The position numbers and the translations under genes were made by a program. This document shows positions 40,801-54,372 of a DNA stretch of 64,000 nucleotides, in pieces. The notes beneath the pieces are model-generated. The model was given only the letters and a program-made list of their open reading frames with translations, ran no database searches and was not told where the DNA came from. The stretch is taken from assembly GCF_006715055.1 (NCBI RefSeq), contig NZ_VFMN01000001.1, forward strand, positions 4,154,001 to 4,218,000. The letters run 5' to 3'. The DNA is from Lapillicoccus jejuensis. GTDB taxonomy: Bacteria > Actinomycetota > Actinomycetes > Actinomycetales > Dermatophilaceae. The stretch's first letter is position 1. Every line of letters starts with the position of its first letter.

Positions 40801-43566
40801 GTGGCTGCACCGGACGCCTCCGGACCCATCCTCAACGGCATCCCCACCCAGCTCCCGGACACCGACCCCGAGGAGACCGCGGAGTGGCTCGAGTCGCTCG
40901 ACGCCGTCCTCGACGAGTCGGGACGCACGCGGGCGCGCTACATCATGCTCAAGCTGCTCGAGCGGGCGCGCGAGATGCAGGTCGGGGTGCCGTCGCTGAC
41001 GGCGACCGACTACATCAACACCATCGGCCCCGAGCAGGAGCCGTGGTTCCCCGGTGACGAGGAGGTCGAGCGCGAGTACCGCCGCTGGCTGCGGTGGAAC
41101 GCCGCGATCATGGTCCACCGGGCGCAGGCGCCCGGCGTCGGCGTCGGGGGTCACATCTCGACGTACGCCTCCGCCGCGACGCTCTACGAGGTCGGGCTCA
41201 ACCACTTCTTCCGCGGCCACGACCACCCGGGCGGCGGCGACCAGGTCTTCTTCCAGGGCCACGCCTCCCCCGGCATGTACGCCCGCGCCTACCTCGAGGG
41301 CCGCCTCGAGGAGGCCGACCTCGACGGCTTCCGCCAGGAGAAGAGCCACCTCGTCGACGGCCGCATCCGCGCGCTGCCGTCCTACCCGCACCCGCGCCTC
41401 GCGCCGGAGTTCTGGCAGTTCCCGACGGTGTCGATGGGCATCGGCCCGATGAACGCGATCTACCAGGCGCAGTTCAACAAGTACCTGCACGGGCGCGGGA
41501 TCAAGGACACCAGCCAGCAGCACGTGTGGGCCTTCCTCGGCGACGGCGAGATGGACGAGCCGGAGTCGCGCGGCCTGCTGCAGCTGGCGGCCAGCGAGGA
41601 GCTCGACAACCTCACCTTCGTCGTCAACTGCAACCTGCAGCGCCTCGACGGCCCGGTCCGCGGCAACGGCAAGATCGTCCAGGAGCTCGAGGCGTTCTTC
41701 CGCGGCGCGGGCTGGAACGTCATCAAGGTCGTCTGGGGCCGCGGGTGGGACCCGCTGCTCGCCGCCGACCGCGACGGCGCGCTCATCCACGTGATGAACT
41801 CGACGAGCGACGGCGACTACCAGACCTTCCGGGCCAACGACGGCGCCTACGTGCGCGAGCACTTCTTCGGCCGCGACCCGCGCACCCGCAAGATGGTCGA
41901 GTCGTGGTCCGACGAGGACGTCTGGTGGAAGCTCAAGCGCGGTGGCCACGACTACCGCAAGGTCTACGCCGCCTACAAGGCCGCGACGGAGCACACCGGC
42001 CAGCCGACGGTGATCCTCGCCAAGACGATCAAGGGCTACGGCCTGGGCAAGCACTTCGCGGGCCGCAACGCGACCCACCAGATGAAGAAGCTGACCCTCG
42101 ACGACCTCAAGACGTTCCGCGACGAGCTGCGCATCCCCATCTCCGACGCCCAGCTCGAGGCCGACCCGTACCACCCCCCGTACTACCACCCGGGCGACGA
42201 CCACCCGGCGATCCAGTACCTGCGCGAGCGCCGCGCCGCCCTCGGTGGCGGCGTCCCCTCGCGCCGGGTCCAGCACGAGAGCCTCAAGCTGCCGGGCGAC
42301 GACGCCTACGCCCAGCTGAAGAAGGGCTCGGGCAAGCAGGAGATCGCCACGACGATGGCGTTCGTCCGGCTGCTCAAGGACCTCATGCGGGACAAGGAGT
42401 TCGGCAAGCGCGTCGTGCCGATCATCCCCGACGAGGCGCGCACCTTCGGGATGGACTCGTTCTTCCCGACGGCGAAGATCTACAACCCGCACGGGCAGAA
42501 CTACACCCCGGTCGACGCCGAGCTCATGCTGGCCTACCGCGAGTCGACGTCGGGCCAGATCCTCCACCTCGGCATCAACGAGGCCGGGTCGGTCGCCGCC
42601 TTCACCGCCGCCGGGTCGTCGTACGCGACGCACGGTGAGCCGATGGTGCCGGTCTACGTCTTCTACTCGATGTTCGGGTTCCAGCGCACCGGCGACAGCA
42701 TCTGGGCGGCCGCCGACCAGATGGCCCGCGGCTTCCTCATCGGCGCCACCGCCGGCCGGACGACGCTCACCGGTGAGGGCCTGCAGCACGCCGACGGCCA
42801 CTCGCCGCTGCTCGCCTCGACCAACCCGGCCGTCGTCGCCTACGACCCGGCCTACGGCTACGAGATCGCGCACATCGTCCAGGACGGCCTGCGGCGGATG
42901 TACGGCGACCAGCCCGAGAACGTCATCTACTACCTCACCGTCTACAACGAGCCCATCGTCCAGCCCAAGGAGCCGGAGCACGTCGACCGCGAGGGCATCC
43001 TGCGCGGGATGCACCTGCTCAAGCCGGCGGACACCGACGGCTGGGAGCACCAGCCGGCCCGGGCGCAGCTGCTCGCCTCCGGCGTCGGGGTGGCGTGGGC
43101 GCTCGAGGCGCAGGAGCTGCTGGCCAAGGACTTCGGCGTCGCCGCCGACGTCTGGTCGGTGACGTCGTGGAGCGAGCTGCGCCGCGACGGGCTCGCCTGC
43201 GACGAGGCCGAGTTCCTCACCCCGGACGCGCCGGCGCGCACCCCGTGGGTGACGGCCAAGCTGCAGGACGCCCCCGGCCCGGTGCTCGCGGTGTCGGACT
43301 ACATGCGCGCGGTGCAGGACCAGATCGCGCCGTACGTGCCGGGCGACTTCGTCTCGCTCGGCGCCGACGGGTTCGGCTTCTCCGACACCCGCGCCGCCGC
43401 CCGCCGCTTCTTCCACATCGACGGGCCCTCGCTCGCCGTGCGGACGCTGCAGCAGCTGGCCAAGCGCGGCGAGGTCCCGGCCGACTGGGCGGCCAAGGCC
43501 GCCGGGATGTACCGGCTCGACGACGTCACCGCCGGCACCTCCGGCAACGCGGGCGGCGACGCCTGA
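40801..43566 (+). CDS. aceE: Pyruvate dehydrogenase E1 component, homodimeric type
   Basis: 921 residues, full length for the single-chain E1. It decarboxylates pyruvate with thiamine diphosphate and passes acetyl to E2 lipoate. Landmarks: [22 protein letters not shown] near 115, the ThDP motif [18 protein letters not shown]...[15 protein letters not shown] near 245-290, and the C-terminal [16 protein letters not shown] with [12 protein letters not shown]. Actinobacteria such as Corynebacterium and Streptomyces use this E1. GTG 40801 follows an AAAGGA site. A perfect hairpin terminator lies 24 bp after the stop. Neighbours match the mycobacterial aceE locus. Confidence 0.97.
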   Translation: MAAPDASGPILNGIPTQLPDTDPEETAEWLESLDAVLDESGRTRARYIMLKLLERAREMQVGVPSLTATDYINTIGPEQEPWFPGDEEVEREYRRWLRWNAAIMVHRAQAPGVGVGGHISTYASAATLYEVGLNHFFRGHDHPGGGDQVFFQGHASPGMYARAYLEGRLEEADLDGFRQEKSHLVDGRIRALPSYPHPRLAPEFWQFPTVSMGIGPMNAIYQAQFNKYLHGRGIKDTSQQHVWAFLGDGEMDEPESRGLLQLAASEELDNLTFVVNCNLQRLDGPVRGNGKIVQELEAFFRGAGWNVIKVVWGRGWDPLLAADRDGALIHVMNSTSDGDYQTFRANDGAYVREHFFGRDPRTRKMVESWSDEDVWWKLKRGGHDYRKVYAAYKAATEHTGQPTVILAKTIKGYGLGKHFAGRNATHQMKKLTLDDLKTFRDELRIPISDAQLEADPYHPPYYHPGDDHPAIQYLRERRAALGGGVPSRRVQHESLKLPGDDAYAQLKKGSGKQEIATTMAFVRLLKDLMRDKEFGKRVVPIIPDEARTFGMDSFFPTAKIYNPHGQNYTPVDAELMLAYRESTSGQILHLGINEAGSVAAFTAAGSSYATHGEPMVPVYVFYSMFGFQRTGDSIWAAADQMARGFLIGATAGRTTLTGEGLQHADGHSPLLASTNPAVVAYDPAYGYEIAHIVQDGLRRMYGDQPENVIYYLTVYNEPIVQPKEPEHVDREGILRGMHLLKPADTDGWEHQPARAQLLASGVGVAWALEAQELLAKDFGVAADVWSVTSWSELRRDGLACDEAEFLTPDAPARTPWVTAKLQDAPGPVLAVSDYMRAVQDQIAPYVPGDFVSLGADGFGFSDTRAAARRFFHIDGPSLAVRTLQQLAKRGEVPADWAAKAAGMYRLDDVTAGTSGNAGGDA

Positions 43567-43589
43567 GCCGCACCACCGGCACGCCGTAC

Positions 43590-43634
43590 GACGACGCGAC
43601 CCCCGCCCGGGCTCCGGGCGGGGGTCGCGTCGTG
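43590..43634. terminator. Bidirectional hairpin between aceE and the phosphodiesterase gene
   Basis: Arms 43591-43609 and 43615-43633 are perfect inverted complements (19 bp, extendable to 20) around a tiny loop. There is no U-tract, as usual in high-GC actinobacteria. It lies between two convergent genes and can serve both. Confidence 0.85.
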
Positions 43635-43654
43635 CATGGATGCTTCCGGAGCAG

Positions 43655-44800
43655 CTACTTCCCGGCGAGGAACTGCTGGCGCGCGACGAGGCAGATGTCG
43701 GGCTGGTCGCAGAACAGCCCGTCGACCCCGACGCGCAGGAACGCGACGTCCTCGTCGATCGCCCTCCCGTAGTCGCTCGGCACGGTGCCGACCTGCAGGT
43801 CGGTGGGCAGGAAGACGTTCTCCGCGCGGAAGGTGTACGGCGTGACGGTCAGCCCGAACCGGTGCGCGCGGGCGACGAGGCCGGTGTCCTGGCCGAGCGA
43901 GCCGTCGGCGGTGCGGGCGATGACCTGGTTCTTGTCGGGGCCGATCGACTGGACGGTCTGCGCGAGCGTGGCCATCCCGCGGGGGGAGAGCAGCTGGGCG
44001 TAGGTCTTCGTGTCGCCGAACCCCTTGCCCGTGGTGCTCGTGAGGAGGACCTCCTTGGCCCGGAACCGGTAGAGGCTGCGCAGCAGCTGCAGGTTGTTCA
44101 GCTCGAAGGACTGCACGACGATCGGCGCGGTCGGCCGGTCCAGCCCGTACTTCCGTACGAGGGTGACCAGGCCGGGCTCGAGCGGGAGGCCCAGGGCACG
44201 GAAGTAGGTGGGGTGCTTGGTCTCCGGGATGATCCCGATGGTGCGGTGCAGCTCCTGCTCGAGCCGGGCGCGCAGCGCGAACACCTCGTCGAGCGTGGGG
44301 ATCGGGAACAGGCCGTCGTACAGCGTGTTGTGCTGGCGGTACTGCGGGAGCCGCTCCTTCGCGCGCAGGGTGCGCAGCTCGGCGAGGGTGAAGTCCTCGG
44401 TGAACCAGCCGGTCGTCGCGACGCCGTCGAGCTGCTTGGTCGTGCGCCGCGTGGCGAACTCGGGGTGGTCGGCGACGTCGGTCGTCCCCGAGATCTCCGG
44501 CTCGTGGCGCACGACGAGGACGCCGTCCTTCGTCGACACGACGTCGGGCTCGATGAGGTCCGCGCCCATCCGGGCCGCGAGCTCGTACGACGCGAGGGTG
44601 TGCTCGGGGCGGTAGCCGGACGCCCCGCGGTGGCCGATGACGAGGGGTGAGCCGAGGGGGGCCCTCGCGGCCGGGGTGACCGTCGCCGCCCCGGCGGGCG
44701 CGGCGTGGACGGTGGTGGAGGTGAGCAGCGGCAGGGTGAGGCCGGCGCCGACCGCGAGGGTGAGCGCGGCCCGCAGGAGCCGTCGGGTGGGGTGGGTCAT
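43655..44800 (-). CDS. Secreted glycerophosphodiester phosphodiesterase
   Basis: 381 residues. Signal peptide at 1-33 (MTHPTRRLLRAALTLAVGAG, hydrophobic core, cleavage after VHA). The mature enzyme has the GDPD catalytic motif IGHRGASGYRPEHT (His57, Arg58, Glu66), ADLIEPDVVSTKDGVLVVRH with the metal ligands, and a late VDGLFCDQPD. It hydrolyses glycerophosphodiesters such as glycerophosphocholine outside the membrane, feeding phosphate and glycerol-3-phosphate uptake. Length fits the GlpQ type. It converges on aceE; the hairpin at 43590 separates them. Confidence 0.92.
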   Translation of the reverse strand: MTHPTRRLLRAALTLAVGAGLTLPLLTSTTVHAAPAGAATVTPAARAPLGSPLVIGHRGASGYRPEHTLASYELAARMGADLIEPDVVSTKDGVLVVRHEPEISGTTDVADHPEFATRRTTKQLDGVATTGWFTEDFTLAELRTLRAKERLPQYRQHNTLYDGLFPIPTLDEVFALRARLEQELHRTIGIIPETKHPTYFRALGLPLEPGLVTLVRKYGLDRPTAPIVVQSFELNNLQLLRSLYRFRAKEVLLTSTTGKGFGDTKTYAQLLSPRGMATLAQTVQSIGPDKNQVIARTADGSLGQDTGLVARAHRFGLTVTPYTFRAENVFLPTDLQVGTVPSDYGRAIDEDVAFLRVGVDGLFCDQPDICLVARQQFLAGK

Positions 44801-44951
44801 GCCTGAGACTCTCCTGGGTCGGGCCTGGGCGCCAGGTGGACGCGAGATGAGCGTCGGGCGGCGACCCGGCGAACGGCGGGACGTGGCAGGGTGGGCCCCG
44901 TCCCCGGGCGGTCGCCGGGGACGTGCGACAGCGGGAAGGGGGGCGCGCGAG

Positions 44952-47900
44952 GTGTGGGCTGCGATCCGCTACCGGCGTGCCCAGGCCCTCGGGTTGGCGC
45001 TGCTCACCGCCCTCGTCACGGCGAGCGCGGTCTTCGCGGCGCTCTACGAGCGCGCGCTCGAGCAGTCGCTGCTGCGCGAGGGCCTGCTGCGCCAGGGCGT
45101 CGCCGCCACCGCCGTCACCCTCGACAGCCAGTCCAGCGTCGCCGCGAACCCCTCACCCACCCAGGTCCGCTCGCTCTTCCCGACCTCGCTGGCCGGGCTC
45201 TTCGACGGCGGGAGCGACCTGTGGACCGGGCACGTCTCGGTGGACGGGCGCAGCGGCACCGCGTCGGTCGCGGTGTACGGCCCGCAGGACACCTGCCGCG
45301 GGCTGCGGCTCGTCACCGGTCGCTGCCCGTCGGCCGCCTTCGAGGTCCTCGTCAGCGCCGACGAGGCCCGCCTGCAGGGCTACCGGACCGGCCAGCGGAT
45401 CAGCGCCCCCGAGGAGGTCCCGACGGTCGGGCGGGGTCCCGGCTTCGCGGCGCCCTTCACCGTCGTCGGCACCTACACCCAGCTCGACGACCCCGGCCAC
45501 TGGCTGGGGATCGGGCTCACCGGCCGCGCCGGTCGGACCGACGGCACCCCGGCCGACAACCCCCTCATGGACGCGTGGGTGACGCCGGAGGCGACGTTCG
45601 CCACCGGCTGGCTCTCGCCGCGCCTCACCGTCGCCTACCTGCTCGACCGGGACCGGGTCGACCTGGCCTCGCTGCCCCGGGTGGCGCCGGAGGTCGCCCG
45701 CGCGAGCGCGGTGGCCACGGCGTCCACGCCGCCGGTGCTGCTGACGACCCGCGTCGACGACCTCGCCGCGTCGGTCGCCGAGGGGCAGCGCCAGGCCCGG
45801 GTCATCGTCCCGCTCGTCGTCGGCCAGCTCGTGCTGCTCGCCGTCGTCGTGCTCGGGCTGGTCGCCGCCTCGGCGGTCGAGCAGCGCCGCCCCGAGGTCG
45901 CCCTGGTCCGGCTGCGCGGGGAGGGTGGGCGCGGCGCCGCCCGTCGGCTGCTCGCCGAGCTCGGCACGGTGGCGGCCCTCGGCGTGCCGCTCGGTGTGCT
46001 GGCCGCGTTCGCGCTGGACGAGGTGGCCCGCCGGACCTGGCTCACCCCCGGGGTGCCCTTCGAGGTGCCGTGGACGGTCTGGCCGGCGGCCGCGGGCTCG
46101 CTGCTCGTCGCCGTCCTCGCGCTCGCCGTCGTCGTCCGGCCCACCGTCCGCGAGCCGGTCGCGACGCTGCTGCGCCGGGTGCCGCCGCGGCGGCGCGGAT
46201 GGGCCGTCGGGCTCACGGACGCCGTCGTCGTCACGGTCGCCGTGGCCGGGGTCGCCTCGGTCGTCACCGGCAACGTCTCCGGCCCCCTCGTCCTGCTCAC
46301 CCCCACCCTGCTGGCCCTGGCCGCGGGGCTGCTCCTCGCGCACGTCCTCGTCCCCGCCGCCGCCGCGCTCGGCGCCGCGTTCGTGCGCCGGGGCCGGGTC
46401 GCGGGCGCGGTGACGGCGCTGCAGGTGGCCCGTCGGCCCGCCGTACGGCGCGTCGTCACGATCATCACCGTCGCCACCGCCCTCGCCGTGTTCGCCGCCG
46501 ACGCCGTCGTCGTCGGCCAGCGCAACCGCACCGACCGGGCCCAGGTCGAGGTGGGCGCCACCCGCACCCTCGCCACCGACGCGAGCCGGCTGTCCCCCCT
46601 GCTGGCCGCCGTGCGCGCCGCCGACCCCTCCGGCCGCCACGCCACCGCCGTCGTCGTCGTCCCCCAGGGCGACCCGGACGCGGTGACGACGATGGCCGTG
46701 CAGCCGGCGTCGTTCGTCCGGGTGGCCCGCTTCCCGCGCACCCCCGGGGCCTTCGACTGGGCCGACGTGTCGCGGCCGCTGCCCGCCCAGCCGACGCTGG
46801 TCGGCCGGCGGCTCGCCGTCACCGTCGACCACGTCGCCCTCTCCGCGATCGGGGCGCAGGACCCGTCCGGCTCCCAGCCGGTCGACCCGGCCGGCCTCGG
46901 GCTCGACCTGTCGGCGACCGTGCTCTACCCGGGCAACGCCCCGGTGACCGCCGACCTCGGGACGGTGCCCGTCGCCGGCCCCGGACCGGTCACCCTCGCC
47001 ACCGACCTCGGCTGCGCGGGGACGTGCCGGTTGGCCGGCTTCGTGCTCCAGCCGAGCCGGACCGCCCCGCTCGTGCTGTCCGGCCGCCTCACCGTCGCGT
47101 CGGTGACGATGGACGGCACACCGGTCGACCTCGGTGCGGCGTCCGGCTGGGTGGGGTCGGGCACGCCCGACCCGGACACCCGCGCGTCGTACGCCGCCCC
47201 GCAGGGCCCCGACGGCGGCGCCGGCCTGGGGATGCAGCTGTCCACCGACGGCGACCAGGTGCGGGTCGACACCGAGGCCGCCGGTGCCCCCGTCCCGGCG
47301 CTGCTGCTCGGCGGGCTGCCCCCGGGCTCCACCGGGCAGCAGTTCACCGCCGCCGGTCTCGACGGGCTGACGACCGGCATGGTCCGCGCCGCCGACGTCC
47401 CCTACGCCCCCGGTGGCGGGGCCCACGAGGCGCTGGTCGACCTCGACCGGCTCGCCGCCCGCACCGACCAGGTCTCCGCGCCAGGCACCGCGTCGGTGTG
47501 GGTGACCGACGCGGCCACCGAGCAGCGCGTGCGGGCCGCGCTCGCCGCCCGCGGGGTCGCCGTGACCGGCACCGAGGACCTCGCCGACCGGCAGGCCCTG
47601 TACGACGCCTCGGCGTCGGCGTGGGGGCTGCAGATGGCGCTCGTCATCGGCGTCGTCGCGCTGCTCGTCGCCGGCCTCGTCCTCGTCCTCGTCGCCGCCG
47701 CGTCGGCGCGGACCCGCTCGCGCGACCTCGGCGCGCTGCGGCTCGCCGGGGTGCCCGCGCGGACCCTCGCCGTCGTCGCCCCGGCCGAGCAGGTCACCGT
47801 CGTCCTCGTCGGGGTCGTGGCGGGTCTGCTCTGCGGGCTCGTCGGGGCCCACCTGGCCGTGCCCCTCGTGCCGTTCTTCACCGTGCCCTCGACGGTCCTG

Positions 47901-48041
47901 CCGGTCGACACGGCCGTCGCCGTCCTCCCGGTGCTGCTCGTCACCGCCGGCGGGCTGCTCCTGCTGCTGCTCGTCGGGCTCGGCGTCGCCTCCCGGCAGG
48001 TGCGCGCGGCGACGGTCGACCGGGTCCGGGACCAGCTGTGA
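44952..48041 (+). CDS. ABC transporter permease with two FtsX domains
   Basis: 1029 residues. The N-terminal span (residues 10-35) is followed by a large extracytoplasmic region (to about 275), three spans of the first FtsX domain (280-400), a second cluster of spans (about 415-530), another large soluble region (about 535-890), and a final FtsX domain (900-1020). This is the MacB/LolCDE-like type VII ABC fold used for mechanotransmission or export rather than import. GTG 44952 follows an AAGGGGG site; longer starts would overlap the antisense secreted phosphodiesterase start. The next two genes encode its ATPases. Confidence 0.85.
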   Translation: MWAAIRYRRAQALGLALLTALVTASAVFAALYERALEQSLLREGLLRQGVAATAVTLDSQSSVAANPSPTQVRSLFPTSLAGLFDGGSDLWTGHVSVDGRSGTASVAVYGPQDTCRGLRLVTGRCPSAAFEVLVSADEARLQGYRTGQRISAPEEVPTVGRGPGFAAPFTVVGTYTQLDDPGHWLGIGLTGRAGRTDGTPADNPLMDAWVTPEATFATGWLSPRLTVAYLLDRDRVDLASLPRVAPEVARASAVATASTPPVLLTTRVDDLAASVAEGQRQARVIVPLVVGQLVLLAVVVLGLVAASAVEQRRPEVALVRLRGEGGRGAARRLLAELGTVAALGVPLGVLAAFALDEVARRTWLTPGVPFEVPWTVWPAAAGSLLVAVLALAVVVRPTVREPVATLLRRVPPRRRGWAVGLTDAVVVTVAVAGVASVVTGNVSGPLVLLTPTLLALAAGLLLAHVLVPAAAALGAAFVRRGRVAGAVTALQVARRPAVRRVVTIITVATALAVFAADAVVVGQRNRTDRAQVEVGATRTLATDASRLSPLLAAVRAADPSGRHATAVVVVPQGDPDAVTTMAVQPASFVRVARFPRTPGAFDWADVSRPLPAQPTLVGRRLAVTVDHVALSAIGAQDPSGSQPVDPAGLGLDLSATVLYPGNAPVTADLGTVPVAGPGPVTLATDLGCAGTCRLAGFVLQPSRTAPLVLSGRLTVASVTMDGTPVDLGAASGWVGSGTPDPDTRASYAAPQGPDGGAGLGMQLSTDGDQVRVDTEAAGAPVPALLLGGLPPGSTGQQFTAAGLDGLTTGMVRAADVPYAPGGGAHEALVDLDRLAARTDQVSAPGTASVWVTDAATEQRVRAALAARGVAVTGTEDLADRQALYDASASAWGLQMALVIGVVALLVAGLVLVLVAAASARTRSRDLGALRLAGVPARTLAVVAPAEQVTVVLVGVVAGLLCGLVGAHLAVPLVPFFTVPSTVLPVDTAVAVLPVLLVTAGGLLLLLLVGLGVASRQVRAATVDRVRDQL

Positions 48042-48052
48042 GGGGGGCCACG

Positions 48053-48935
48053 GTGCGCGAGGGTCCGCAGGCCCCGTCGGAGCGTCGCGGGGGCCTCGCG
48101 GTCACGACCCGCGGGCTCGTGCACATCTACCGCTCCGAGGGGCACGACGTCGCGGCGCTCTCCGGGGTCGACCTCACGGTGCGCGAGGGCGAGGTCGTCG
48201 GGCTGCTCGGGCCCTCCGGGGCGGGCAAGTCGACGCTGCTCACCCTCTTCGGCGGCCTGCTGCGACCCAGCGCGGGCACGCTGCACGTCGGCCCGCACGA
48301 CCTCGGCCGGCTCGACGAGGCCGCCCTCGACCGCTACCGCGCGACCGAGGTCGGCGTCGTCCTGCAGGGCGCCGCCCGCAACCTGCTGCCCTACCTCACC
48401 GCCCGGCAGAACGTCGAGCTCGCGCAGCGCGCCGCCCGCGCCGCCGGTCGCGTGCTGCCCCCGGCGGCCGAGGTGCTCGCGCTCGTCGGGCTGCGCCGCC
48501 GTGCGAGCACCCCGCTGGAGCGGCTCACCCCTGGCCAGCTCCAGCTCACCGCGCTCGCCGTCGCCGTCGCCGCCCACCCCGGGCTGCTGCTCGGCGACGA
48601 GCCGACCAGCCAGCTCGACCACGGCGCGCGCGACGAGGTCCTCGACGCCATCCGCGAGGTCAACCGCCAGGTCGGCACGACCGTCGTCATCGTCACCCAC
48701 GACGCCGAGGTCGCGGCCCGGCTGCCGCGCACGGTGACCATCCGCGACGGCCGGGTCGGCGGCGAGGGCCGCAGCGGCGAGGAGTACGCCGTCGTCGCGG
48801 CCGACGGCTCCCTCCCGCTGCCGCCGCCGGCGTTGCTGGCCCTCCCGCCCGGCACGCTCGTGCGGGTGCACGAGGACGAGGACGGGTGGCGGCTGCAGGC
48901 CGCCGACCACCCGGTCGAGCACGAGGAGGAGCCCG

Positions 48936-48943
<8 letters not shown>
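48053..48943 (+). CDS. ABC transporter ATPase 1 (MacB/LolD-like, atypical signature)
   Basis: 296 residues. Walker A GPSGAGKST near residue 50, Walker B LLLGDEPTSQLDHG near 180, H-loop VIVTHDAEVAA near 212. The usual LSGGQ signature is replaced by LTPGQLQLTAL, so one composite ATP site may be weak. The family Q-loop is VGVVLQGAARNLLPYLTARQNVEL. A C-terminal extension of about 75 residues after the ATPase core ends in an acidic tail. GTG 48053 has GAGGGGGG about 6 nt upstream; GTG 48038, which overlaps the permease stop, is an alternative. Confidence 0.85.
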
Positions 48944-52594
<3,651 letters not shown>

Positions 52595-52643
52595 GCGCGC
52601 CGAAACGCACCGCGACGGGCACGTCGTACGGCATCCTCCCGAC

Positions 52644-53474
52644 ATGGACCAGCCCTTCGACCCCGGTGGCCTCGACCCGAGCGGTTCCGGCCTGCCCGGG
52701 TCGGGGATGCCCGGACCGGGCCTGTTCATCGGGCTGTTCGTCGTCCTCACCGTGGTCGCCGCCGTGGTCGCCGTCGTGTCCGCGAAGCGGCGCCGGCAGC
52801 AGCTCGAGCAGCGCGCCGCCTGGGCCGCCGAGCGCGGCTGGCGCTTCGAGGCCGACGCTCAGCCGCTCGTCGACGCCTGGGGCGGCGAGCCCTTCGGGCG
52901 CGGGCTGCGCCGCCGCGCGCAGGCGCACGTCACGGGCGGCTACCGGGGCGTGCCCTTCTCGGCGTTCGAGTACCGCTACGAGACCGAGAGCCACGGGACC
53001 GACAGCGAGGGGCGGCCGACGACGACGCGGCACGTGCACCGGTTCGACGTCGCCGTGCTGCGGCTCGGGTCGCGGCTGCCCGACCTCGAGCTGGCGCCGG
53101 AGACCGCGTTCTCCCGGGTCGTCGACGCGGTCACCGGCCGCGACATCGCGCTGGAGTGGGAGCGCTTCAACCGGTCCTACCGGCTGACCTGCGCGGACCG
53201 GAAGCTCGCCATGGACCTGTTCTCCCCCCGGACGATGGAGCACCTGCTCACACACGGGCCGGTGCGGCTGCGGATCACCCGCGGTGACGCGCTCGTCTGG
53301 CGGCCGACCCGCACCGAGACCGTGACGCCGTGGGGGCCCGGCGACCCGGCCGTGCCGCTCGAGTCGTCGTCCGCGCCGCTCGACGTCGTCCTCACCCTGC
53401 TGCGCGGCGTGCCGGACTTCGTCTGGCAGGACCGCGGCGGGCTGCCCCCGGCGCTGGCGGGCGCCCGCTGGTGA
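52644..53474 (+). CDS. Membrane protein, DUF3137-like
   Basis: 276 residues. A Gly/Pro/Ser-rich N-terminus, one membrane span (about residues 27-46: LFIGLFVVLTVVAAVVAVVS), a basic stretch KRRRQQ, then a soluble domain with FSAFEYRYETESHG and FDVAVLRLGSRLPDLEL. This pattern recurs in actinobacteria beside LemA genes and resembles DUF3137. Function unknown. CATCCT 6 nt upstream of ATG 52644 is a possible leaderless box. The stop overlaps the LemA-like gene by 4 bp. Confidence 0.7.
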   Translation: MDQPFDPGGLDPSGSGLPGSGMPGPGLFIGLFVVLTVVAAVVAVVSAKRRRQQLEQRAAWAAERGWRFEADAQPLVDAWGGEPFGRGLRRRAQAHVTGGYRGVPFSAFEYRYETESHGTDSEGRPTTTRHVHRFDVAVLRLGSRLPDLELAPETAFSRVVDAVTGRDIALEWERFNRSYRLTCADRKLAMDLFSPRTMEHLLTHGPVRLRITRGDALVWRPTRTETVTPWGPGDPAVPLESSSAPLDVVLTLLRGVPDFVWQDRGGLPPALAGARW

Positions 53475-53914
53475 CCGCAGCGCTTCTCGCCGCTCTGCTC
53501 GTGGTCGCGGGGCTGGCGTGGCTGGGGGCGCACCGGCGGTTCGTCCGGCAGCGCCAGCACGTCGCCGAGTCGGCCCGCGACGTCGACGTCGAGCTGCGCC
53601 GCCGGCACGACCTCGTGCCCGCGCTGGTGCGGGTCGTCGAGGCGCACGCCGCGCACGAGCGGGCGCTGCTGACTCTGCTGGTCGCCGAGCAGGGGGCGCT
53701 GGCCGGGCCGGTCGACCGGGTCGGCGAGACCAACCCGGCGCTGGCCGCCGACGCCGCGTTCGCCGAGCTGCGCCGCCGGCTGCACGACACCGAGGAGCGG
53801 CTCGCGGCCGCCCGTCGGGTCCACGCCGACAACGTCCGGGCGTACGACGACCGGGTCCGCACCTTCCCGACGAGCCTCGTCGCGCGGGTGGGCGGGTTCG
53901 GCGCGGTCGGCTGA
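53471..53914 (+). CDS. LemA-family protein
   Basis: 147 residues: a single N-terminal membrane anchor (about residues 3-19) and a helical bundle. The family motif RRHDLVPALVRVVEAHAAHE is near residue 45 and the terminal VRAYDDRVRTFPTSLVARV matches the YN...PN..A segment of LemA. LemA proteins are envelope-linked and of unknown function. GTG 53471 overlaps the upstream gene in a GTGA, so it forms a two-gene unit with the DUF3137-like protein. Confidence 0.85.
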   Translation: MTAALLAALLVVAGLAWLGAHRRFVRQRQHVAESARDVDVELRRRHDLVPALVRVVEAHAAHERALLTLLVAEQGALAGPVDRVGETNPALAADAAFAELRRRLHDTEERLAAARRVHADNVRAYDDRVRTFPTSLVARVGGFGAVG

Positions 53915-53947
53915 GCGCGCCCCGGCCGAGCGACCGCGGGCCCGCCG

Positions 53948-54304
53948 TCAGCGATCGCGACAGGCGCGCATCCGTTGGAAAGCCGGGTTCTCCAGGTCGT
54001 CGGGGAAGATCGGGTCGAACCCGTGCAGCCACGTCCACATGACCCGGTTCTCGCCGTTGCCCGGGGCGTGGGCGAGCCCGGGCTGGGGCGTCTCGAGGGC
54101 GACGGCGGCCAGGCGGTCGCGCCCCGCACGGCGGTGCGCCTCGTCGACGACGTCGAGGACATCGCCGATGACGCCGAACGTCTCGCGCGGCCACTCGGTC
54201 AGCGGTCCGTCGGTCTCGGTGATGAGCACGACCCGGTGCAGCGGGCGCCGCTCGGCGCTGGCCAGCGGGCGGGTGTCGGTGATGATCTCGAGGTCCCCCT
54301 GCAT
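53948..54304 (-). CDS. Conserved hypothetical protein
   Basis: 118 residues, soluble, no family recognised. A beta-rich first half (LEIITDTRPL, HRVVLITETDGPLTEWPRE) is followed by a helix (VIGDVLDVVDEAHRRAG) and an acidic, Trp/Pro-containing end (WTWLHGFDPIFPDDLENPAF). Codon use and GC match the neighbours. ATG 54304 start. It is divergent from fasR with a 68-bp spacer containing the fasR promoter, and converges on the LemA-like gene. Confidence 0.6.
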   Translation of the reverse strand: MQGDLEIITDTRPLASAERRPLHRVVLITETDGPLTEWPRETFGVIGDVLDVVDEAHRRAGRDRLAAVALETPQPGLAHAPGNGENRVMWTWLHGFDPIFPDDLENPAFQRMRACRDR

Positions 54305-54360
54305 GAGAGCGGACCATAGCGAACGAGCCGCGCACCCGCCCCTTGTCGGCGTCGTACAAA

Positions 54361-54366
54361 TACACT
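54361..54366 (+). promoter_or_regulatory. Leaderless -10 box of fasR
   Basis: TACACT ends 6 nt before GTG 54373. No -35 at the right spacing is evident. The same box-to-start distance is seen at many other genes in this window. Confidence 0.5.
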
Positions 54367-54372
54367 CGGGCC